DNA from: CBDANW01 sp965197825
GTDB taxonomy: Bacteria; Acidobacteriota; Vicinamibacteria; Marinacidobacterales; DATDRI01
Assembly (NCBI GenBank): GCA_965197825.1
Contig: CBDANW010000003.1
Location: 1,364,001-1,428,000, forward strand
DNA: 64,000 nt
Reading direction: 5' to 3'
Part shown: in pieces, positions 54,241 to 63,694 of the stretch
Numbering within the stretch: the stretch's first letter is position 1
How the letters are laid out: the number at the start of each line of letters is the position of its first letter
Made by a program: the position numbers and the translations under genes
Notes under the pieces: generated by a model
Told to the model about the DNA's origin: nothing
What the model saw: only the letters and a program-made list of their open reading frames with translations
Databases searched by the model: none

Positions 54241-55619
54241 ATGCTAATCCCTCTCACTCACGAACAAATGACGGTCCAGCGACTTCCCTGGATCACCATC
54301 ATGGTCATGATGGCGAACGTCTACGTTTTTCTTATTACTCACCCACAAGCACAAAGAGAGGAGGAACGGCTCTACAGTGTGATGGAGGAGCTCCAAGAGT
54401 TCGCCGAGCGGAATCCGGGGATCGTGGAGGAGGACTTTTCGAGTGAGGAAAGCTTGGCAGAGTACCAAAGGCTGGTCGCGAAGCTCGAAGAAGGCAACCA
54501 GGGTCGGTTATTCCGGCGCTACGGTTTCGTCCCGTCTCGACAAGAATGGAGCGACGGGATAAGTTCTCTCTTCCTCCACGGCGGATGGATGCATCTGCTG
54601 GGCAACATGTACCTGCTATGGCTCTGTGGTTGCAGCATCGAAGACATCTGGGGCCGTCCCGTCTACACCGTGATCTACCTAACCAGCGGATTGGCTGCTT
54701 GCCTAGCTCACGCCGCTGCATTTCCGGAGAGCCAGGCATCTTTGGTAGGCGCTTCGGGTGCTATCGCCGGTCTCATGGGAGCCTTCCTCGTTCGCCTTCA
54801 CGCGACGCGTATCCGCTTCTTCTACATGTATTGGATACATTGGGGAACCTTCTACGCGCCGGCCTGGGTCATGCTCCCTTTGTGGCTCCTAAGCCAACTC
54901 TTCTACGCGGTCATGTTCGCAGAGGGAAGTCCGGTGGCGTTCTGGGCGCATGTAGGAGGATTCCTGTTCGGCGCGATGGCGGCGCTCTTCATCAAGCTAA
55001 CGCTTCTCGAAGAGGCCTTTCTCGCGCCGTCGATTGAGCAGAAAACCACGCTATTCGCTCAGAGCCCCAAGGTGACGTCGGCCTTGCAGCTCATCGATCG
55101 CGGTAGATACCGAGAGGCGATTCGTCCCCTACAGGAAGCTCTCAGCGACAACCCCGACGACGTGGACGCGCTGGACCTGTGTGCCCAAGCGTACCTGGCG
55201 ATTGGCAACGAACGTGATGCCGCCAAAATGTACGCGCGGAAGGTACGCAGCCACTTGAAGCGTCGCGAGAGGGACTTGGCGATGGACGCCTATGCCGAGC
55301 TGCAAGCGTGCGGACAGAATGTTTCTCTAACCTCACGAGACTTTTTGGCGCTCGCTCCCACCCTGGTCGACGCCGGCCACTTTGGCGACGCGGAAGCGAT
55401 CTACACGCTGGTCATCGATTCGGCAAACGACGCGGCCATCAAGCTCCGAGCGTCCATTGCTCTGGCCGATCTGACCTGTCGGATCGCGAGGGCAAGCGAG
55501 CCCTCGAGATCCTCCAGGCGGCTGCGCCTCTGGCCGACGCGCTCCCGGAATGGAAGGCGCACCTGCAAGAAAAAGCCGAAGCCGCCAAGGCGTTGGTTCC
55601 GGTCGTGCGCCCGGTTTGA
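54241..55619 (+). pseudogene. Rhomboid-family intramembrane protease with TPR tail, frameshifted near the C-terminus
   Basis: Rhomboid core: HGGWMHLLGNMYLLWLCG (helix 2), the catalytic Ser in VGASGAIAGLMGAF and the His in FWAHVGGFLFGA. An unusual ~60-residue charged insertion (EERLYSVMEELQEFAERNPG onward) separates the first helix from the rest. The C-terminal soluble part has TPR-like repeats (ALQLIDRGRYREAIRPLQEA, LCAQAYLAIGNERDAAKMYA). The frame breaks near 55477; the other frame continues KRALEILQAAAPLADALPEW to TGA at 55619. The catalytic domain is unaffected, so the product may still be active. Neighbour of an unknown membrane protein. Confidence 0.8.
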
Positions 55620-55620
55620 T

Positions 55621-57069
55621 CTAGACCCTGCGCTTCAAGAACACGAGGATCAGAATCGTGTAGAGCTCTAGCCGCCCCACGATCATCATGAAGGCGAGCA
55701 AGAGTTTGGCCGCCGCCGGGAGATGAGCGTAGTTCATGGTTGGTCCCACCGCTCCGAGACCCGGTCCTATGTTCCCCAAGCACGCTACCGACGCAGAGAA
55801 TGCAGAAAGGATGTCCAGTCCGAGCAGGGTGAGGAGCAAGCCACCGGTTGCGAACAACACGATGAAGAGCAGAAAGAACGTCGTGACCGCGGAAACGACA
55901 TCTTCGGGGATAGTGCGCGCGCCGACTCGAAGGGGGAGCAGAGCATGCGGTCGAGCCATACGTCGAAGATCCACCGCGATCTTCTTGACGACAATGAGAA
56001 TTCGCACGACCTTGACCGATCCACCCGTCGAGCCCGAACAGCCCCCGACGAACATCATCGCGAAAAGAGCGGCTCGGGAGAAGTCCGACCAGGCATCGAA
56101 GTCCGTCGTCGCGAATCCTGTTGTCGTTACGATGGACGTGACTTGAAAAACTCCATAGCGGAAGGCTGCTCCGATGCCTTGCGCCGTTCCCTTCCAGAAG
56201 GTGTACGAAGCGATCAAGAGTGTGCCGCCCGCCAGTATGCCGGTGTAGAGACGGAACTCGGGATCACGAAGCAAGGCTGCCGGTCTGCCGCGTATCCACT
56301 GAAAGTGCAGCGCAAAGCTGGCTCCCGCCAGCACCATAAAAAAGACCACGGTCATCTCCACGGCCGGGCTCTCGAAGGCAGCGATACTCGCGTTTCGAGT
56401 AGAGAAACCGCCGGTGGCCATGGTGGCGAAGCTGTGGGCCACGGCGTCCAGCGGCCTCAGCCCAAGCGTCATCAGCATTAGAATCTCTGCGGCGGTGAAG
56501 AGCGTGTAGATCCCCCAGAGCGCCTTGCCGGTCTGGGCCAGCCGTGGCGTGAGTTTTTCCTTCATCGGCCCCGGGGCCTCGGCCCCAAGGAGCTCCATGC
56601 CCCCAATCGCCAGTTTGGGCAGCACGGCGATCCCCAAAACGATGATCCCCATCCCGCCGAGCCATTGAGTCAGTGCCCGCCACAACAAGAGCGCCGCGGG
56701 CTCGCTTTCCACGTTCGGTAGAATCGAAGCGCCTGTCGTCGTGAAGCCTGACGCGGACTCGAAAATTCCGTTGACTAGAAACCCTGGGCCTTTCAGGAAA
56801 ACATAGGGGAGGGTTCCCACCAGGGTGGCGACCGCCCAGGCCGATGCAACCAGCACGAACGCCTCGTGCCGTCCAAAAGCAGACTCCATCCCCCGGGCGA
56901 ATCTTCGTCCCAGAAAAATCCCCGCGACGGCAGCGACCGCCGCAGAGACTAGAAACGCAGGGAGCCCGACACCTCCATCGAAGTAGGCGACGACCGCCGG
57001 CACGAGCAACGATACCGACAGGGCAAGGAGAAGGCGGCCGAGGAGAAAGAAGACCCCGCTGAGATTCAT
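55621..57069 (-). CDS. trkH: Trk-type potassium uptake protein TrkH
   Basis: 482 residues, about ten transmembrane helices arranged as four pore-loop repeats. Filter-like loops: ESASGFTTTGASILPNVES, TMATGGFSTRNASIAAF, TSIVTTTGFATTDFD and VACLGNIGPGLGAVGPTMNY, each with the Gly of the K+ filter. It forms the membrane pore of the Trk system and is gated by TrkA, whose gene precedes it with a 4-bp overlap (ATGA). It ends 1 bp from the convergent rhomboid gene. Frame intact. Confidence 0.93.
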   Translation of the reverse strand: MNLSGVFFLLGRLLLALSVSLLVPAVVAYFDGGVGLPAFLVSAAVAAVAGIFLGRRFARGMESAFGRHEAFVLVASAWAVATLVGTLPYVFLKGPGFLVNGIFESASGFTTTGASILPNVESEPAALLLWRALTQWLGGMGIIVLGIAVLPKLAIGGMELLGAEAPGPMKEKLTPRLAQTGKALWGIYTLFTAAEILMLMTLGLRPLDAVAHSFATMATGGFSTRNASIAAFESPAVEMTVVFFMVLAGASFALHFQWIRGRPAALLRDPEFRLYTGILAGGTLLIASYTFWKGTAQGIGAAFRYGVFQVTSIVTTTGFATTDFDAWSDFSRAALFAMMFVGGCSGSTGGSVKVVRILIVVKKIAVDLRRMARPHALLPLRVGARTIPEDVVSAVTTFFLLFIVLFATGGLLLTLLGLDILSAFSASVACLGNIGPGLGAVGPTMNYAHLPAAAKLLLAFMMIVGRLELYTILILVFLKRRV

Positions 57070-58397
57070 TTAGACCGAAACATTGCCTCGAGAGACGCCA
57101 GAGCCCCGGCAAGCGTAAACACGAGCGCCCGGTCTCCCGGCTGAAAGACGAAATCACCGTCCGGCACATAGCGCTCATCGCCGCGGATCACCGCGCCCAC
57201 GATCGAACCTTCCGGAAATTTCAACTTTCTCAAAGGAGCGCCGATAGCCTTACAGTGAGGCGGCACTTCGAACTCTACGACTTCGGCGTCTCCCGTCTCG
57301 ATAAGGTCCAAGCTCAGAATCTCCCGCGGATGAATCATGCGTAGAATCGTGCCCGCGGTCACCAGCCGAGGAGAAAGAGCGATATCCACCCGCGCCGCAC
57401 GCAGAACGTTCAAAAACTCCGGTCGCTGGTAGAGGGTGACCACCATCCGGGCACCGAGCTCTCGTGCCAGGAAGGAGGAGATGGCGTTCGCCTCGTCAGA
57501 CTGCGTCGCTGCAACGAAGTAGTCGGCATTCTGCACCCCCGCCTCTCGCAGCAACGCGGGATCGGTAGCATCTCCCCGAAGCACCAAAGCCTCCACCACC
57601 TCGGAGGCGAGTGAAAGGGCTTTTTGCGGATTGCGCTCGATGACCGTCACTTGAGTCTTCTGCGCGGCGAGGCCTCTGGCCAGCCAGGCCCCCACGTGAC
57701 CGGCTCCGGCGATGACCACTTGCCGCACGGGTGCCGACTCGACTCCGATGGTCTTCAAAAACTCGGTTATGGTCTCCGTACGGCCCACCGCGTAGAGCTC
57801 CTGTCCGGGCATCAAAACCGTGTTCCCCCGCGGGACGGTGAGGCGCAGCCCTTGCAGCACACCCACCAAAACCCAACCATCTGGACCCTGGAGCTCCTTC
57901 AGCGGTTTCCCGTAAATATCGACTGACATCGATGGGTGCGCGTGGAGTAGGACGAGCTTGCCGTCGGCAAAGAAGTGGGCCTTGGTAGCGCCTGGCACCT
58001 TGGTCAGCCCGAGAATCTCCTCGGCGACCAAGCGCTCGGGGTAGAGAGGGATGATCTCGGGATCCGCGAGCAACAACGGGTTGGACCCATGGTATGGATT
58101 GCCAAGACGAGCCACGCAACGTTTCGCGCCGAACGTGCGTGCGGTCAACGCGGCGAGTAGGTTCGCCGGATCGTTATCCGACACCGCGAAAAAAAGATCG
58201 GCATCCTTCACGCCGTACTCTTTCAACATCGCAGGATCGCAACCGTCACCGGTCACCGCCAGCACGTCCAGCTCGCTCTGTAGGTGCTGCACTTTTTCCG
58301 GGTCGAGTTCGATGACGACTAGATCGTGGCCCTCTTCGGACAAAGATCGCGCAATGTGAAAGCCGACCTCTCCAACGCCGGCGATGAAGATTTTCAT
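57066..58397 (-). CDS. trkA: Trk system potassium uptake protein TrkA
   Basis: 443 residues with two tandem units of RCK_N (Rossmann) plus RCK_C. NAD-binding glycines: IAGVGEVGFHIARSL at the N-terminus and VIAGAGHVGAWLARGLA near residue 225. It binds NAD(H)/ATP and gates TrkH from the cytoplasmic side. ATG at 58397 is preferred to the ORF start at 58415 because MKIFIAGVG is the normal N-terminus. Coupled to trkH by overlap. Frame intact. Confidence 0.93.
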   Translation of the reverse strand: MKIFIAGVGEVGFHIARSLSEEGHDLVVIELDPEKVQHLQSELDVLAVTGDGCDPAMLKEYGVKDADLFFAVSDNDPANLLAALTARTFGAKRCVARLGNPYHGSNPLLLADPEIIPLYPERLVAEEILGLTKVPGATKAHFFADGKLVLLHAHPSMSVDIYGKPLKELQGPDGWVLVGVLQGLRLTVPRGNTVLMPGQELYAVGRTETITEFLKTIGVESAPVRQVVIAGAGHVGAWLARGLAAQKTQVTVIERNPQKALSLASEVVEALVLRGDATDPALLREAGVQNADYFVAATQSDEANAISSFLARELGARMVVTLYQRPEFLNVLRAARVDIALSPRLVTAGTILRMIHPREILSLDLIETGDAEVVEFEVPPHCKAIGAPLRKLKFPEGSIVGAVIRGDERYVPDGDFVFQPGDRALVFTLAGALASLEAMFRSK

Positions 58398-58503
58398 GGC
58401 CCCACATACTAACATGACTATCGCTGGCGGCTGCGCCCCCGACGGCTGCGAGAAATAATGAAGCAGCCGGCTCGATGCTTCGGAAAAGGGTATCCTTTCC
58501 CAG

Positions 58504-59514
58504 ATGAGCTTACCCGCCTACGGCTATCTCCATCCCTTGGCGAGGTTCCTGCTTCGACTCTTCTTTCACCGGATCGAGGTGAAAGGCAGTCACACCGTCC
58601 CCACGTCTGGCCCGGTCATCTTTGCTGCCAACCATCCGAACATGCTGATGGATGCCCTTGTCCTGGCAACAAGCCAGCCACGGAAGCTCAGTTTTCTGGC
58701 GAAAGCGACGTTGTTCCATAGTCCGCTGTTGGGACGCTTTCTCGCGATGGTGGGAGTCCTGCCCGTTTACCGAGGTAGCGACAACCACGGCGAAACGGGC
58801 AAGAACGTCCTGACCTTCGGAGCTTGTTTCGAGCTGCTTGAGAACGGCGGAGCCGTTGCCCTTTTTCCGGAAGGCGTTAGTCACGTGAGACAAGCGGTCT
58901 TGCCTCTCAAGACCGGCTGTTCCCGCATCGCACTCGAATGCGAGGAGCGGAACGACTTCAACCTTGGTATCACCGTCATTCCCGCTGGGCTCTACTATTC
59001 CGCACCCGCCATCTTCCGGAGCGATATTCTCGTCGTCTTCGGTCCGATCCTCGACCCCGCGGACTACTTCGAGCACTACCGATCCGAGCCCCAAGAGGCG
59101 GTTCGGGAGATGACCGCAGATCTCGAGCGCAGGCTGCGAAAGCTGACTCTCCACGTGCCCCATCTGAAGGACGAGCCACTCATTGAGGCTTTGCGACACG
59201 TGCTCACGACCGCGCCGGATATGGGCAGTCGCCTCGCAATCGATCAAACGCTGGTCAAGGCCATCGCCCACTTCAATGCCAGCGACCCGGAACGCTATCG
59301 CCGCTTGCGCCGAGACGTGCTCCATTACCGCCACTGGCTGTCCACGCTCGACGTGGATCACTTCCGGCTCGAGCGCCGTAGCTGGTCGAGTACTATGAGA
59401 GAAATGGTGCCGAGATTTGTGCTCGGTGCCGCTGCACTGCCCCTTCTTCTATACGGAGTGCTCAACAATTTCTTGCCCTACAAGATGCCGGCGTGGGTTT
59501 CTCGGGTCGTCGCT
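58504..59514 (+). pseudogene. PlsC-domain acyltransferase, 5' part (interrupted by IS256-1)
   Basis: Acyltransferase of the PlsC/AGPAT superfamily: FAANHPNMLMDALVLA holds the catalytic region (the usual NHxxxxD, here NHPNMLMD), with FLAKATLFHSPLLGRFLAMV, VYRGSD and ALFPEGVSH. It would transfer acyl chains to lysophospholipid or glycerol phosphate at the inner membrane. The frame is broken by IS256-1 copy B; the 3' part is at 60959-61282. Removing the element and one copy of the TCGTCGCT duplication restores a 444-residue protein, so the insertion is recent. Confidence 0.85.
59507..59514. repeat. Left target-site duplication of IS256-1 copy B
   Basis: TCGTCGCT, repeated perfectly at 60951-60958. 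Confidence 0.92.
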
Positions 59515-60950
59515 GAGTCAAGCCCATTCTTAGTTGAAACTCTCCACGGCTCACGTTTAAGCGACCTTCTTCTTCGATACGGTTGATGTCTTCGCCTCGA
59601 TCTTCAGTTCCCGCCTGAGAGCTTCGCGAAGCTTGGGAAGATGGCGGTAGCCCACCACCTTCCTCAAGCGCGGTTCGATGTCTACGAGCGCCGTTGCCAA
59701 CCAGCGCTGGCGTTGGCTCGAGTTCTTCCAGTGGTCGACCTTCGCGCAGCGTTCCTCGACGAGAGCATTGACGGACTCAAGGCAGTTCGTCGTCTTGAAC
59801 GAACGGCCCAGCACCCCGTATACGCCGAGTCGATGCAACGTCAGCGTCTCCTCGAGGCCTTCCTCCAGGCTGCCAGCTGCGGATTGGTTCCGCTCTTCTA
59901 ACTCACCGTGGAGTTGCTAGAGCGCAGTGAGGGCCTCTTCGTACTCCGGCCTGTTGTAGGCCCACTGGAGCCGCTTGCGCCATGACGCCTGCTCGCCCTT
60001 GGACAGGTAGCTCACTACGTTTTCACGTTTGTGCCACTGGCAGCGTTGTATCAGGGCCCGCTTACGGAATGCCTTCTTGACTGCCGCTTGGAGACCCTTG
60101 CCGCCGTCGATGATCACCAGCAGACCCTGGGAGATATCGAGTCCCCGCTCGAGCAGTGAACGCAGGAACGGCGTCAACACCTGCCCGTTCTCCGTGTCCG
60201 TCTCCACGAAGCCCAAGAAGCGTTTTTCCCCGCAAAGCGTGATGCCCAGAGCCACGACCATCGTTGCCTCGGCGAATGTCTTCCCATCCAGAAACAGCGC
60301 CACCACATCCTCGCCGGTCAGATCCCGTTCCTGCATCTCCCGCAGCTTCGCAGCGCTCGCTTGCACGAACCCTCGGGACACCGTTGAGCTCGACAGCCCG
60401 ATGGCGCCCGGAATCGCTTCCGCTGCCGCCTCGTAGTTGCGACAAGAGATTCCGTAGAGAACTCGTTTCAGCAGAAGATCATTCACCTCACCGCCGTGGC
60501 TCACCGCCTCGTAGCAGCGAAGCGGAATCTCTCCTCCCTCGATGCTCCGAACCCGTGGCACACGGATCGGTACCCGCTGGCCGCCAAGCCCTACCGTGCC
60601 CGGGTTGCTTCCGGGACGGCGACCGCGCTCCAGCTCGTCCTTGCGAGACTATCGCTCTCCCGCCAACGCCTTCACTTCGTCGTCGAGCAACTCGTGAACG
60701 TGCATTAGACCAAGGGGGACCAACGAACGGATCATCTCTACCTTGGCGTCCAGCGCGAGTTCCCCGTAATCCTCGTGCCTCACCATCTCGACCTCACCCA
60801 AACGACGCGACTTCTTGCGTTTCTTGACCGAACGTAGCAGACTTCCCATCTCGGCTTCCTTTCTTCGCGGCTTGATTTTGTTTTGTCCAACGCCATCAAA
60901 CCACGGAGTTTGGAGCCGTTTCAATTCCCAACTAAGATTGGCACACTTTC
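59515..60950 (-). mobile_element. IS256-family element IS256-1, copy B (1436 bp)
   Basis: Same length and nearly the same sequence as 9413-10848. A perfect 8-bp duplication (TCGTCGCT) and exact restoration of the host frame show a recent, unrearranged insertion into the acyltransferase gene. Confidence 0.95.
59557..60849 (-). pseudogene. IS256-1 transposase copy B, two in-frame TAG codons
   Basis: Same protein as at 9455-10747. It shares the amber after ALAGER (60649-60651) and has a second one at 59917-59919, where copy A has GAG (Glu, in ALEQLHG). A few other substitutions are present. It cannot give a full-length transposase without reading through both stops. Confidence 0.88.
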
Positions 60951-60958
60951 TCGTCGCT
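60951..60958. repeat. Right target-site duplication of IS256-1 copy B
   Basis: TCGTCGCT, identical to 59507-59514. Confidence 0.92.
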
Positions 60959-61282
60959 CGCGGGCCGGTGGAGGTGGCAACCACCAAACTGGTAATCGGG
61001 ATGGCGAGTTTTCCTCTCTTTTACTCTCTCCAAACGTGGGCGGTCTGGAGATGGTTCGGATCGGGGCCCGCCATCATCTATGCCCTCTTACTTCCCTTGA
61101 CGGGATTGGCTGCCCTGTTCTACGTCGAAACCACACGGGAATTCTTCGGGGCGCTGCGACCGTGGCTCCTCCATTTGTTGGAAGGCGATCGAATGTACCG
61201 AGTCCAGGAGATGCGCGACGAGATTGTCCGTGAGTTGGAGCTCTGCCGGTCGGAGTACCTCGCCTTTGCGGAGCGGACGTAA
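60959..61282 (+). pseudogene. PlsC-domain acyltransferase, 3' part
   Basis: Continues the gene broken at 59514: RGPVEVATTKLVIGMASFPL, two hydrophobic stretches (WRWFGSGPAIIYALLLPLTG) and a helical cytoplasmic tail ending EYLAFAERT and TAA. Transmembrane helices after the acyltransferase domain are found in a membrane-bound subgroup of this family. It lies convergent with the damaged MFS transporter gene. Confidence 0.82.
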
Positions 61283-62511
61283 TCAACTCCAGAACTTTGC
61301 CGCGAGTTTCAGGAATGAAGGCAGCCAGGGCCGCAGAGAATAAGAAAGCGACGGCCGTTAGATCGAATGCCGCTCCAAGACCGTAGACCTCGGCGAGCTC
61401 CCCGACGGCGAAGGGGGCCGCAGCACTCGCCACGCGGCCGATATTGTAAGTCAGTCCCTGCGCGGTGGCACGGATGCGTGTCGGAAAGAGCTCGGCACTG
61501 ACGGTGCCGAAACCCGAGAAATAGCCGGTACCGAAAAAGGCGACGAACGGTCCCAACATCAGGAGCGCGACCAGGTTGCGCGTACTTCCGTAGAGTGGCA
61601 CCAACACGGCGGCCACCAGAAGATAGGTCAAGTACGCGCGCTTGCGTCCCAGCGCATCCGCGACGAACCCGAACGTCACGTAACCGAACCACTGACCGAC
61701 GGTAAGCACGATGATCCAAACCGAGGACCCGACTACCGTCAACCCCGCGCCCCCCTGCTCGACGGGAAGCTTTCAAGTAGCTCGGGATCCATGTGAAGAG
61801 CCCCCACCAGGCGAACATGGTGCCGGCGTTCATGAATGTGATGAGAAGAGCGTTCCGCCGGTAGGGACCGGAGAAAACGGCCCACAATCCGATAGAGGCT
61901 TTTTCGGTCCGCAGGCCCCGTGTACGAAGCCAAATCTCTGGCTCGGGAACTCGTCTCCGAATCCACAGAGTGAGCAAGGCGGGGGGCGATACCTACGAAG
62001 AAGACGGCTCTCCAACCCAATTGCGGCAAGAGCAAAGCCGTGACCGCGGCCGCTACTCTATAACCTAACTTTGCATCAATCCCATGGCCTTACCGCGATG
62101 CTCGGGAGGCCAGGTCTCCGCCACCAGCGCGGCACCGCTCGCCCACTCCCCTCCCATTCCCAACCCGAGGAGAACCCTAAAGGCGGCGAGCTGGAACACG
62201 GTCTGCGCCAACCCACAAGCAGCCGTAAAAATCGAGTAGACCAGAATGCTCAACATGAGCGCCTTCGTCCGACCTATCCGATCCGCCAAGACGCCGAAGA
62301 CAACGCCTCCCACCGCGGACGCGAGCAACGTGAACGAAGCGAGCAAGCCGCCCGTCCCAGCATCCATGCTCAGGCTTTCCATCACCTCGAGGAGAACCAG
62401 CGCGTAGAGCTGGACATCCATGCTGTCCAACATCCACCCGAGTGAGGCGGCGACGAGGATCCGTCTCTGCTGGGACGTGATCTAGCGATACGAAGATTCC
62501 GATGCAGGCAT
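61283..62511 (-). pseudogene. MFS transporter with one nonsense codon and at least three frameshifts
   Basis: Major facilitator superfamily, sugar/aromatic-acid:H+ symporter type. N-terminus MPASESSYR, then an in-frame TAG (62482), then LVAASLGWMLDSMDVQLYAL, GVLADRIGRTKALMLSILVY and RVLLGLGMGGEWASGAALVA. Frame breaks lie near 62068, at a C6/G6 run at 61981-61986, and near 61773; between and after them come LPQLGWRAVFFVGIAP, FAWWGLFTWIPSYL and VSAELFPTRIRATAQGLTYN. The 3' end is unclear because the frame runs into the convergent acyltransferase. This is clearly a decayed gene, even allowing for some sequencing error. Confidence 0.8.
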
Positions 62512-62683
62512 GCGTTTCGATTTACTAGAACATCCGAAGAGCGCTGTCAACGGTGTTCCGAGTGAGCTCACCGACGCGACCACGTCTAACCGCCGGAAAC
62601 AAAAAAAGCGCGTCGGCGTAGGCATTTCACTACGCCGGGCTACCGAGAAGGGACCTCTCTAAGACCGTAACGTCTTAGGACTA

Positions 62684-63320
62684 GGGGATGTCCAGCCGGA
62701 TGTTGAATTTGGGGTAGCGGCGGCTCCTTGGCCGGCCTAAGAATAGGTCTGCCAATAAACCGTCTCCAGAGGGGGACAAGGAGCCACCAATGCCTAGGAA
62801 ATCGAAGAAGCCAGTAAGAAAGCAAACGCACTCGCCTACGGGCAAGGTAGTTGGCCAAGTCGGTCAGATACTGCTACCGATGATAGCTGGGATCGCGGCC
62901 ACGAAGGCGGATCTGACGGAATGGGTGTACGAGCAAGGACTGACAGCTCTGCACCTACTGCTCAGAGAGGACGCCGAGGAGATCGCGGGGCTCAAGGGCA
63001 AGCACGAGAAGGAGCGAACTCATAACCACTGGGGGAGCACGAACGGAGAGCTGAGCTTCGGTGGTCGTCGCATCCAAGTGTCGCGACCTCGAGTTCGTTC
63101 GAAGTCGGGCGAGGAGGCGTCGCTTCCACACTTCGAAGCCTTCCGCGAAGAAGACCCGCTTCCAGAGCGAGTGTTGAATCAGATCTTGGTGGGGGTATCG
63201 ACCCGAAATTACGAATCGAGTCTGGACAAACCCGCGGCCAAGTTGAAGTCTCGTGGCACGAGTAAGAGTGCCGCCAGCCGTCACCTCGTGAGCCAGACGA
63301 CTAAGAAGCTCGAGGAATAA
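62684..63320 (+). mobile_element. IS256-2 fragment (left end and 5' half of transposase)
   Basis: Begins with the inverted repeat GGGGATGTCCAGCCGGATGT and the upstream region as at 34850 reversed. The transposase ORF starts at 62790 and reads as in the full copy to TTKKLEE, where the sequence switches to IS66-gamma. Only the first 40% of the transposase is present. Confidence 0.88.
62790..63320 (+). pseudogene. IS256-2 transposase, N-terminal fragment
   Basis: 176 residues nearly identical to the start of the protein at 33449-34744 (MPRKSKKPVRKQTHSPTGK, HNHWGSTNGELSFGGRRIQV). It lacks all DDE residues. The TAA stop is created at the chimeric junction. Confidence 0.88.
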
Positions 63321-63544
63321 GGGGAGCCGGTTGGTCGGAAAAATATCTTTGTCACCTCCTGAAATGAAGCATTTTTCACTTGCCGTGAGATCGTCTCTAT
63401 GATCTAATCGTATTCCGTGGTTCGCATAAAAAACGAACACGACCTCGAAACACTCCGCCAGATAGCTCTCCTCGTTGATAACGAGAACCAGCGCCTCGTC
63501 AATGAAAACGTTCGTCTGCGAGTGGAACTGGCGAGACTCCATGG
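63321..63544 (+). mobile_element. IS66-gamma fragment (tnpB 3' end and tnpC 5' end)
   Basis: Matches 25206-25429: the last codons of tnpB, the intergenic bases and the first ~43 codons of tnpC, up to RLHG. It is joined on both sides to other element fragments. Confidence 0.88.
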
Positions 63545-63690
63545 TTCGCTTACAGACTCCTTCGATATGGTGGTAGGCTTCTTCATGGCGTAATCCTCCT
63601 CCTCGCCTTTCCAGGCGCGGTTTCGTTTTGTTTAACCGGAGGTTACGCCATTTTTATTTCCACGGGAATCGGGGCGGATCCTACTGAGCA
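63545..63690 (-). mobile_element. 5' remnant of an unidentified insertion sequence
   Basis: On the minus strand GGAGGAGGATT precedes ATG at 63586 and MKKPTTISKESVSE, after which IS66 sequence begins. The leader contains TGGCGTAATCCTCC and the inverted GGAGGTTACGCCA, then TTTTTATTT. A strong start with no remaining gene is best explained as the start of another transposase cut by IS66-gamma sequence. Confidence 0.4.
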
Positions 63691-63694
63691 TCCG

